From Rhizobium sp. WYJ-E13 (GTDB lineage: Bacteria > Pseudomonadota > Alphaproteobacteria > Rhizobiales > Rhizobiaceae): 64,000 bases of DNA. The number at the start of each line of letters is the position of its first letter. Positions within the stretch are counted from its first letter, which is position 1. The translations under genes were made by a program, and so were the position numbers. The notes below the pieces were generated by a model, which was not told the origin of the DNA, did not search any database, and was given only the letters and a program-made list of their open reading frames with translations. Shown here piece after piece: positions 43,501-50,450 of the stretch. The stretch spans positions 2,046,001 to 2,110,000 of the forward strand of contig NZ_CP076854.1 of assembly GCF_018987265.1 (NCBI RefSeq), given 5' to 3'.

Positions 43501-43752
43501 CGTTGCTTCGAGCTCGGCGGGATCGCTTGGCTGGGAGACCCGCGCGGTCTGGATGGAGACGGGGGATGTGACGGAAACGGAGACAGCCCTCTGTCCGGGG
43601 CGTGCGGCCGTCGATAACGTCGGCTGGCTCGCCTGCGCGCGCGGGGTCGCGGCGGGAGAGGTGCTTGTGGCCGCGCTCCGCTGGACGATATGGGCGGGCG
43701 GTCGCCGCTCGATCGTCGGGGAGGCACGAAGTGGCTGGTGCTGCTCTGCCAC
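40552..43752 (-). CDS. DUF4157 (eCIS core) protein with C-terminal Ntox15-like DNase
   Basis: A 1066-residue protein. The N-terminal 160 residues are disordered and Pro/Ala-rich. The DUF4157 domain spans about 165-240 with the metalloprotease motif HELTH at 230-234. The middle (about 260-850) is long, hydrophobic and helical, like a translocation or tape-measure region. The C-terminus has HEPDLVAGG at 1002-1010, then LGSRY and INSSIGSQWK, the Ntox15 pattern with HxxD catalytic residues H1002 and D1005, as in the Tde DNases. A Tdi1-like gene follows. I read it as a toxin loaded on or delivered by the contractile particle. Confidence 0.78.
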   Translation of the reverse strand: MAEQHQPLRASPTIERRPPAHIVQRSAATSTSPAATPRAQASQPTLSTAARPGQRAVSVSVTSPVSIQTARVSQPSDPAELEATRTARKIVQMGEPAKAPAKAPAIRPEEQSKKKQVVQRAAREAQPAVKPDEDARKTPIQRAARPAAPPVLTTAISPAGGGAPLPASVRSFMEPRFGANFGNVRIHTGNAAAEQSASLNAHAFTVGQHVFFGRNQFQPESSSGRELIAHELTHTIQQGAAVQRSAAPDISERSEPQIQRFGLSDALDYIADKANYIPGFRLLTIVLGINPINMAPVERSTANILRGMLELISITGALIAQALDQYGILAKVAAWAEGHIRSLGMVGGALKQALTKFLDSLGWSDILSPGDVWERGKRIFTEPIDRLISFGKTLVGDILGFIREAVLMPLAKLAEGTRGYDLLKAVLGQDPVTGEKVAPTAEAFVGGFLKLIGQEDIWENIQKAKALPRIWAWFQGAMASLKGVVSQIPALFIAALKALDISDLVLPFKAFGKLVNVFGSFVGQFVSWGLGAAWTLLEIVFDVVSPGALVYVKKTGAALKGILKNPLPFVGNLVKAAKLGFTDFAGNFLTHLKAGLIDWLTGSLPGIYIPKAFSLVEIAKFAFSVLGLTWANIRAKLVTAVGGPVVKALETGFDIVVKLVREGPAAAWDLIKEQLANLKDMVIGGITDFVVDTVVKKAIPKLISMFIPGAGFISAILSIYDTVMVFVNKISQIIQVVKSFIDSIVAIAAGQIAPAAQRVEGILANLLSLAINFLAGFAGLGKVADKIMGVINKIRAPIDKALDWLIGWIVGMAKKLGKGIVQAGVPKDPLKRLDLAASAATAAAKRLGNGFTKPLLIPILASIKARYGLASIDVFERGGSWWVSAAINPKLERNMGIITVGTPAAAAASTLTPMKQVSIDFKCNTGKYILSVYSQQLKGQEDGLNVISVKDWKDNRKSYDASGRGSSVPQEEVRELYRKDLKSRNMTPTEIEFQLARLAALHEPDLVAGGFNTIAKLGSRYINSSIGSQWKTKVEDIETGVKAIDKKDWPKQRINVKLQAVAFTEA

Positions 43753-43773
43753 GACTGCGTGACCTTTTCAGTT

Positions 43774-44715
43774 TCACGTCCGTTCCGGTTTCGCGCAGGG
43801 ATCCTTGCCGCCGTTCTGCTCGCACCAGACCCGGGGGTCGCGCATCAGCATCGGACGAACGAACCGCCGGACGCTGTGATTGACCGACCATTCCCCGATC
43901 TCGCCATTCTCCAGACCCTTGGTGTCGGTGCGCGTCAGAACGGCCAGGACGACCGCGTCGTCGTGGCAGCCGCAGCAGTCGCATCTGCCGGCATAGTGAT
44001 CCGCGTAGCAGGGCGAACAGGGATCCGCTCCCCAGCCCTCGGACGTACGCGCGGACGGTCCGGTCTTCATGTCGGCGGCGAGGCTCGTATCCGCGTTCGC
44101 GGCAGCGGCAGCAGCCTTGGCCTTGGCCGCCGTCTTCGCGTCGACCGCGGGTGCCGGGACCGGGGTCGATGTCTCGACGATCCCTCCCGACGTGTCGGGG
44201 CCCTGTGTGCTGGGAATGGGAATTTCCGTGCAGCCGCACGCACATCCCGCGGGGTCCGTCTCGACGATGCGGATCTCGTAACCGGCATGTTCGCGGGTGG
44301 TAACGCTGGTGGCGTCGTCATCGTCGCAGGAGCAGACGGCGGATCGGGGCGCGCAGCATTTCTGGGTCAGGGCGAGCGTGACCCACAGCTTGGGCTTTAG
44401 CTTCTTGCCGCCGCAGGGGTCTATCGTCAGCGTTTCCGTCTGCGGCAGATGGATCGGCTCGCCCTCGCAGGTGAGCGCCACGCCACTCTCGACGGTGACG
44501 ATCAGCTTGCCGCAGGAAATCCGCCTATCGACGATCAGGCCGCAGACGACGCCGCATCCGAACAGCGAACGAAACAGCAGCCGGCTGAGATCGCGGGTAT
44601 AGTCGACACCGACCCGGAGGTCGTCGTCGCGCAGCAGCAGCCCCGGACTGAACCTTGGCCGGACAAGTGTCGAACTGCCTTTGGCGACGGTGACGCAATT
44701 GTCTTTCGGGCTCAT
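43774..44715 (-). CDS. cysteine-rich eCIS accessory protein, 313 aa
   Basis: A 313-residue protein. Residues about 20-62 (FSPGLLLRDDDLRVGVDYTR, then a RLLFRSLFGCGVVCGL block) share a pattern with the 545-residue neighbour, so the two are probably distant paralogues. Many cysteines occur in clusters (KCCAPRSAVCSC; CACGC; CSPC; CDCCGC), suggesting metal sites or disulfides. An Ala-rich linker separates the halves. No family name is known to me; gene order ties it to the particle, perhaps its tip or the toxin cargo. Confidence 0.6.
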   Translation of the reverse strand: MSPKDNCVTVAKGSSTLVRPRFSPGLLLRDDDLRVGVDYTRDLSRLLFRSLFGCGVVCGLIVDRRISCGKLIVTVESGVALTCEGEPIHLPQTETLTIDPCGGKKLKPKLWVTLALTQKCCAPRSAVCSCDDDDATSVTTREHAGYEIRIVETDPAGCACGCTEIPIPSTQGPDTSGGIVETSTPVPAPAVDAKTAAKAKAAAAAANADTSLAADMKTGPSARTSEGWGADPCSPCYADHYAGRCDCCGCHDDAVVLAVLTRTDTKGLENGEIGEWSVNHSVRRFVRPMLMRDPRVWCEQNGGKDPCAKPERT

Positions 44716-44727
44716 CGAATGTCTCCT

Positions 44728-46365
44728 TTATGTGGTGCCGGGCGCCCGCTGGCGTTGCTGTTGGACATTGGCCCTGGGGACCGGTGGAGGCGGGATGCGG
44801 CGCGCGACCGTGAAGGTGGAGAGATAACTGTCCCCGGGTTCGCCGCCGCCTGTCGGGATGGGCGCCCGGCCGCGCGGATTGGCATCTACGGACTGGCCAA
44901 GGCAGTCGATGATGAAGTCACCCCGGATTTCGATTTCGACATAGCATTCGCCGCGCAGGAAGATGCTGCCGTCCCCTTCGACGCCGTCGCGAAGCCAGGC
45001 CCCGCTGACGACCATGCGCATCCTTCGTGCGTGACCGGTCGAATCCTCGTCTTCCGGCAGGACATCGATGACCGGCACGCGGTAATATTCGCGCCAGCAG
45101 CCTTCCGTCTGGTCGCTCATGACGGCCATGGTGAAGCAATCCGGCCTGATCGTGTCGACGCGCACCGGTCGAGAAAACGTCACCCAGAAGTCCGTGGTGG
45201 GATAATCGACGTAATCGGGTTCCTTGGTGTCGAAGCCCAGCGACGCGAGGAACTGGTCGAACGGGACCGGCGGGGCGTCGCGCCGGTGCCAGGGCGCCCA
45301 GCCGATCTCGACGATGCGGGTCAGGTCGCAGCCGTTGATCAAATCGAAGAGCAGGTCGTTGCGCTTGACGAGGCGGCGCGGGCCGCAGGCATCCAGGATG
45401 GCACCGATCGACCAGTCGCCGCAATCGTCGCGGCCGAGCCGCAGGCAGGCGAGCGGCAGGCCGTTTTCCAGGTCTGCCTTCGTGCATCCGTCGACGTCCT
45501 CGAGCCGCATGCAGTCGACGCCGACCTGCAGCCCGGTCAGGTGCTCGCACAGGCACAGGCAGCCGCCGCGGCCGTGCCCGCCGTGTCCGCCATGTCCGGC
45601 CCCGAGCCGGTGTCGTATCAGCTCCTCCAGCTCCCGGCTCAGGGCCGCGATCGACGGCTCGTCGCGCGGCTCCTGCCGAAGGAGTTCGGCGAGCTTCGCG
45701 CGGACCTCGGCTTCCTTTTCCGCGCTGCCGTCATCGGCCTCGCCACAGCACCCGCCGCCCGCGTCGCACTGGCAGTCGAGTTCGCAGACATATGGCTTGC
45801 AGCATTCCGCGCAGTCGACCTTCCGCAGCGAGTAGATCACGATTTCGCAGGTTCGGTCCCATTCCTTGCGCTTGCAGTCGCAATCGCCCTTGAGCATGAC
45901 CGGGTCCAGGGATTGTTCGGCGTAGTGGGCGCTCAGGAGCCAGCAATCCTCGACATTGGCCTCGACCTGTTCCAGGCGTCCGTCGAGCTTGCCGTCGACG
46001 CGCAGCGGTCTGCCGTCACTATCGAGGATGACGAGGTTGTCAAGCTCGACATCGATACTTCCCACCTGCCAGAGCTCGCGACCGGCGCGATCGAGCGCCA
46101 GCCCCTCGCCGATGCGGATGACGCCCGCGCCCGACTTTCCGTTGATCGTGAGGGCAAAGCCGTAGACCACTCCCCAGCCGTGGATGGCACGGTTGAGCAG
46201 GTGTCGGCGCCCGTTGAGGAACTGCTGCTCGGAAAGATAGGACTGCGGCGTCAGCCGCTTGCCGATGAAATAGTTGTTGCGTCCGCCAGGGGGGCACGCG
46301 TCGTCGCAGCAACTGGGAGGCACCGCCCTTGCCCGGCGGGATGTCGACCTGTTTGGCATATCCAT
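44728..46365 (-). CDS. eCIS accessory protein, 545 aa
   Basis: A 545-residue protein with the block YFIGKRLTPQSYLSEQQFLN followed by RRHLLNRAIHGWGVVYGF (residues about 32-70), the same pattern as in the 313-residue neighbour. A Cys-rich middle (about 190-230) contains CDCKRKEW, CAECCKPYVCELDCQC and CCGEA. The C-terminal part is beta-rich. GGAGGG lies before ATG 46365. It follows the tail-I-like gene. Probably a particle component; its function is unknown. Confidence 0.6.
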   Translation of the reverse strand: MDMPNRSTSRRARAVPPSCCDDACPPGGRNNYFIGKRLTPQSYLSEQQFLNGRRHLLNRAIHGWGVVYGFALTINGKSGAGVIRIGEGLALDRAGRELWQVGSIDVELDNLVILDSDGRPLRVDGKLDGRLEQVEANVEDCWLLSAHYAEQSLDPVMLKGDCDCKRKEWDRTCEIVIYSLRKVDCAECCKPYVCELDCQCDAGGGCCGEADDGSAEKEAEVRAKLAELLRQEPRDEPSIAALSRELEELIRHRLGAGHGGHGGHGRGGCLCLCEHLTGLQVGVDCMRLEDVDGCTKADLENGLPLACLRLGRDDCGDWSIGAILDACGPRRLVKRNDLLFDLINGCDLTRIVEIGWAPWHRRDAPPVPFDQFLASLGFDTKEPDYVDYPTTDFWVTFSRPVRVDTIRPDCFTMAVMSDQTEGCWREYYRVPVIDVLPEDEDSTGHARRMRMVVSGAWLRDGVEGDGSIFLRGECYVEIEIRGDFIIDCLGQSVDANPRGRAPIPTGGGEPGDSYLSTFTVARRIPPPPVPRANVQQQRQRAPGTT

Positions 46366-46389
46366 TGCTCGTACCCTCCTTCGGGCCGC

Positions 46390-48534
46390 CTATTGCAACG
46401 AGGAACTTCCCGATATCCGATCGGGTATGGTTGTGCGTTCATTTCCGCCGAGCCGGGCCAGCCCGGTCACGGCATCGGTGCCCAGCCGCGCAGGCGGATC
46501 ATCGTCGAGAATGAGATCGTCGTGGAGTTCGTTCCGGATGGTGAAAGCCCTGCGGCCCAGCCAGCGCAGCTCGACGCGCGCCGCCGCTGGCAGCACCGAC
46601 TCGATGAGGTCGCGCAGCCAGGGCGACCAGTCGCGCTCCTCGGCCGAATCCAGCGCAAGGTCGACGCGGATGCGGCCGGCGAGCCGTGCGGTTATGTCTT
46701 CCGGCTCGCCGCAGGCAAGTCGCGCGCTTCCCAGCATCGCCTTGTTGCCGAGTTCCGACGCCGTCTTCGGAAGTCCCGCGAGCATGGCCGGCAGCCGCGC
46801 GCCGGGGCAGCCGTCGTGGCCCAGCCGCGCTACGCCATAGTCCGCCATGAGATCGACGATGCGAAAGCGGGGCGGCTCTCCCGGAAGCAGGGATGCGAGC
46901 AGGAGTTCGAGGCCCCGGCGGGTTCCGTGGGAATCCGCCAGCGCTCGGGCATTGACGACGATCCTGCGCTTTTGATCGGCGGACAGCGCGTCGTGCCATG
47001 GCAGCCCCATCCATCGCGCGACGAAGTCGAGCCATTCCGGCGGGGCGGTCTTGGGATGGATGTTGTGGCCGAGATCGGCTATCCGTCCGTCCAGATCCTG
47101 CGTGGTGGCCTCGAGCACGCCGACCAGCCCGCGCAGGAAGCTGCCGGTCTCGAATTCCCCCCGGCGATAGATCGCGGGGAGATTGTCGATCAGCATCAGG
47201 CCCGGATAGTGGACGACAAGTTGCCGCAGGCGCGGCATCCCGCTGCCCGGCGCGGCGATGATGGCGATGCCGATGCAGAGATAGGGGTCGCGGATGTCAT
47301 GGAGTGGAACCGAGAACGTGCTGGCCGGGCCCGGCTCGCTGCCCTTGCCATGGAAGACGAAGGTACGGACCGGCGCCATCGCCTCGCGCCAGCCATGGAG
47401 CCGGTGCGGTGCGGGCACGGCGGCATTGGCCAACTGGCCGGCGATCGTGTCGCGCATCGTGCTGTCGTCACAGGATGCCAAGCTGATCTCGATGGTACAT
47501 CCTTCGGGAAGGTCCGCGTCTGCTTCGATGCGGGTCCAGCGCTGCCCTGTCGCCGCGGGCGATTGCAGTGCCGGCGTGACGAGTGTGGTGCGCAGCTCGC
47601 CACTGTCCAGTGGCACCGTTCCGGCGGGCTCGAAGCGCAGCAGCCCGCTCGACGTGGTCACGCACAGACGCCGGCGATCCGCGACCAGCCCGGTAGGCAT
47701 GCCGTCGAAGGCAGTGTTTCCAAGGACGTCACCGCCGTCTCCAATCGTCAGAACCCGAGAGCGGCCGCCCGCGGCACGACCATCGACGCCGGCGATGAAC
47801 AGCCTGTCGCAACCGTCGTTGCCGATCACGGTGGCGTCGAAACAAGGCCGCAGCGTCGTGATCGGCATGGATGTCAGGATCGTGCCTGTCTCCGCGTCGA
47901 TCCAGCTAAGCCGGGTTCCTACCTCGGTCAGCACGACGACATCTCGGGTGCGATGCAGATAGGCCAGCTGCGGGCCGTGGCGTGGAGGGGCATCTTGTTC
48001 GGCAGGCAGATCCAGCGGGCGTTCGGAATCGATCCTTCCGGCGCGGTCGACATGCGCGAGGCTATGGTGCCCGGATTCGTGGACCAGCGCGTAAAGCGAG
48101 CCATGGGCACCGGCCGCGATGTCGACGACCTTGCCGCTGCCGGTGGCGACGACGAGCAGGCGGCTGAGGCTGTCGATATCCAATGCCTGCAGCGTCCCTG
48201 CCCGATCCAATGTCCAGAGAATTCCAGGCGCGGCGACCATCCGCACTGTCCCATCGGCCCCCGTCGGCGCAGCCAGGGCAACGGGCCCGGTATCGCCATC
48301 GTGCAGGCGCTGGATCACGCCGGCGTCGTCGCGCCAGATCAGGTCGCCGGTGTCGGTGATCGTCGGGGCGATTGCTCCACGCGTGGCGACAAGCTGCGGC
48401 GGCGTTCCCCAGGGTGCGGATGGGGCCGGTCCCGCGCCGGAGTCGAGCGCCTGGCGGTCGGCGCCGACGAACAGGCAGCTGGCCCATTGCGCCTTCGTGG
48501 CGAAAAGGAAGGCCGAGGTCCGGGACGGGCTCAT
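46390..48534 (-). CDS. phage tail protein I-like eCIS protein with N-terminal propeller-like region
   Basis: A 714-residue protein. The first 400 residues are beta-rich with repeated short units (DLIWRDDAGVIQRLHDGD, ILWTLDRAGTLQALDID) suggestive of a beta-propeller. The C-terminal part from LPAIYRRGEFETGSFLRGLV through WLDFVARWMGLPWHDALS is the tail-protein-I pattern seen in contractile baseplates. It overlaps the baseplate gene by ATGA. The propeller could contribute to target binding; that is inferred. Confidence 0.72.
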   Translation of the reverse strand: MSPSRTSAFLFATKAQWASCLFVGADRQALDSGAGPAPSAPWGTPPQLVATRGAIAPTITDTGDLIWRDDAGVIQRLHDGDTGPVALAAPTGADGTVRMVAAPGILWTLDRAGTLQALDIDSLSRLLVVATGSGKVVDIAAGAHGSLYALVHESGHHSLAHVDRAGRIDSERPLDLPAEQDAPPRHGPQLAYLHRTRDVVVLTEVGTRLSWIDAETGTILTSMPITTLRPCFDATVIGNDGCDRLFIAGVDGRAAGGRSRVLTIGDGGDVLGNTAFDGMPTGLVADRRRLCVTTSSGLLRFEPAGTVPLDSGELRTTLVTPALQSPAATGQRWTRIEADADLPEGCTIEISLASCDDSTMRDTIAGQLANAAVPAPHRLHGWREAMAPVRTFVFHGKGSEPGPASTFSVPLHDIRDPYLCIGIAIIAAPGSGMPRLRQLVVHYPGLMLIDNLPAIYRRGEFETGSFLRGLVGVLEATTQDLDGRIADLGHNIHPKTAPPEWLDFVARWMGLPWHDALSADQKRRIVVNARALADSHGTRRGLELLLASLLPGEPPRFRIVDLMADYGVARLGHDGCPGARLPAMLAGLPKTASELGNKAMLGSARLACGEPEDITARLAGRIRVDLALDSAEERDWSPWLRDLIESVLPAAARVELRWLGRRAFTIRNELHDDLILDDDPPARLGTDAVTGLARLGGNERTTIPDRISGSSSLQ

Positions 48535-50450
48535 GTCGATCCCCCCTCCCCTGGCCGAACCGCCTTGATATCGGAACCGTCGACGTTGAGGCGCGGCAGG
48601 CCGGTTGCCGTCAGCGTCACCTGGTCGGCCGTGACGCCCTCGGCCGGAAGGAACCGGAGCTCCCGAACTCGCCGGACCTCGGGCAATGCCTCGATCCAGG
48701 CCGACACGTCGCGCGCCGTCACGTTGAGGCCGAACGGTCTTGCGGGGATCGCCGGCGAAGGGCTGACCAAGGTGAGGCGTCGGGCCAGTTCCTCGAGAAT
48801 GCGTTTCTCCACCTTGGACGGCTCGATCCGGGGCTCCGGCTCGACGGTGCCGGCAATAGCAAAATCGACATAGCGCGGCGCGGCGACGACAATGCGGGTT
48901 CCCAGCAGAAGGCGCGCGTTCAACGCGCGTTGCACCGCCGCCAGCCAGCGGCCGGTTTCCGGAACCAGTTCCGGCTCCCGGCCCTGCTGTCTCGTCCGCA
49001 TGACGATGAGCTGCATCGGCTCACCGGCAAGGCTGCCGCTGGTCGGCGGCCGCATCCAGGCACGACTCACCTCAAGGTAGGGAAGGCCGAGCGCCGCCGT
49101 CTCGAAATCCCCCGCGCTGACCAGCGCATGGCCTTCGCGAATGGCGATCCGGGCCGCGCTGCGTTGGTCGATCAGCCCGGGTGCGTCGGCGCCATCGGCG
49201 ATCACGTCGATATTCATGCCAAAATTGCCGGCGAAGCCGCGAACCACCCATTTGCGATTGGCCGCGACATTGCCGAGCCTGCCGTCACTGGCGGTATAGC
49301 GTGCAATGATCGTCGTTTCGGCCGGCGGGATCGCCCCGTTTATGCCATTGCCGAACATCACCCTTGCTGCGGCCGGATCGAAGGCGAAGACACGATCCTC
49401 CGGGCCGGCATCGGATAGCCGCTCACATTGCGTCCATGGCGCGATTGCGCCGTGTCGTTCGACCTCGATGACCACCGGTGCCGCGCCCGGCGGAAATGTG
49501 ATGCCGGGTGTTTCCAGGTCGAACTGCTGGTCGGGATTGCCATCGGCGTCGTGCTGTTCCTCGACCATCCTGTGCTGGACGATGGCAAGGACGTTCGGCT
49601 CGATGCGCAGCAGGCGCGGTGCGCGGTCGACGCCCGTCGGGGCGCGAAACTCGACCGTCGCCACCTTCGGCGCGCCCTCGACTGCAGAGATGTCGAGGAC
49701 CATCACGCCCGTGCGCAGCATGCCATGGGTGCCATCCTTGATCACAGCCAGCGGGAAAGTCCCCTCCTCGGTGGTCAGTGTCACCTCGAAGGGGGCGCCT
49801 GTCCCGCTGCTCGCGGCGGCCTCTGCGCTACCCCGCTCCACGCGGATGCCGATGGACAGGGTGCTGTCTCGCGGCCGGTCGGTCTCGAAGAGCGGCAGCC
49901 AGCCGGTCGCCGACAGGACGAGTTCGAACACCACGCCGCGGCCGTCACCGTCGCCGAACGGCGCAAAGGCCGGTCCGCCGCGGACATTGGCGGAAAGATG
50001 GTCAGCCGACATGCCGTCCGGGAACCGGCTTCGAACCGAAACGATGCGCGCGGGAATCCAGAGCATCGGACGCGCCGGAAGGAAGCTCGGCACATTGCCG
50101 CCCGAAATGTGGATCGCGGTGTCTGCGGGTATGAACACCGCCTGCTGCAGCATCTGCGCCTGTGCATCGGGATCGTCGCGGTCTGGCCAGAGCAGGCCCC
50201 GAGCGGGCTGCATGCCGGTCGGCACGAGACCCATCAGGGCGGCATAGGCGGCGCGCTCGTCGCGGCGCATCCGCGACAGCGAATAGAGCTGCGCCTCGGT
50301 GACCCAGGCAAGCAGTTCGATCAGCGTTATGCCCGGATCATGCGCGTTGTGGTCCGTCCATTCCGGTGCGAGTCCGGGCAGGCGCGAGCGGCCGATCTCG
50401 ACCAGGTCCCGATAGCGACGGTTGAAGAGAACGGGTGCAAGCCTCGTCAC
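48531..50450 (-). CDS. baseplate assembly protein (gpJ-like), 639 aa
   Basis: About 639 residues from a GTG at 50450 that overlaps the previous stop (GTGA); the longer ATG reading from 50537 lies inside the upstream gene. The N-terminus PEWTDHNAHDPGITLIELLA and the C-terminal RAWMRPPTSG, plus LLLGTRIVVAAPRYVDFAIA, match putative baseplate assembly proteins of contractile systems. It should form the wedge around the spike together with the 1709-residue protein. Confidence 0.82.
   Translation of the reverse strand: MTRLAPVLFNRRYRDLVEIGRSRLPGLAPEWTDHNAHDPGITLIELLAWVTEAQLYSLSRMRRDERAAYAALMGLVPTGMQPARGLLWPDRDDPDAQAQMLQQAVFIPADTAIHISGGNVPSFLPARPMLWIPARIVSVRSRFPDGMSADHLSANVRGGPAFAPFGDGDGRGVVFELVLSATGWLPLFETDRPRDSTLSIGIRVERGSAEAAASSGTGAPFEVTLTTEEGTFPLAVIKDGTHGMLRTGVMVLDISAVEGAPKVATVEFRAPTGVDRAPRLLRIEPNVLAIVQHRMVEEQHDADGNPDQQFDLETPGITFPPGAAPVVIEVERHGAIAPWTQCERLSDAGPEDRVFAFDPAAARVMFGNGINGAIPPAETTIIARYTASDGRLGNVAANRKWVVRGFAGNFGMNIDVIADGADAPGLIDQRSAARIAIREGHALVSAGDFETAALGLPYLEVSRAWMRPPTSGSLAGEPMQLIVMRTRQQGREPELVPETGRWLAAVQRALNARLLLGTRIVVAAPRYVDFAIAGTVEPEPRIEPSKVEKRILEELARRLTLVSPSPAIPARPFGLNVTARDVSAWIEALPEVRRVRELRFLPAEGVTADQVTLTATGLPRLNVDGSDIKAVRPGEGGST

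Noticed and set aside
44449..48873. A 1474-codon open frame on the plus strand opposite the eCIS genes
   Set aside because: It is the shadow of high-GC minus-strand genes: low-complexity Arg/Ala/Asp-rich translation, no motif, and the opposite strand has several recognisable, tightly coupled genes.
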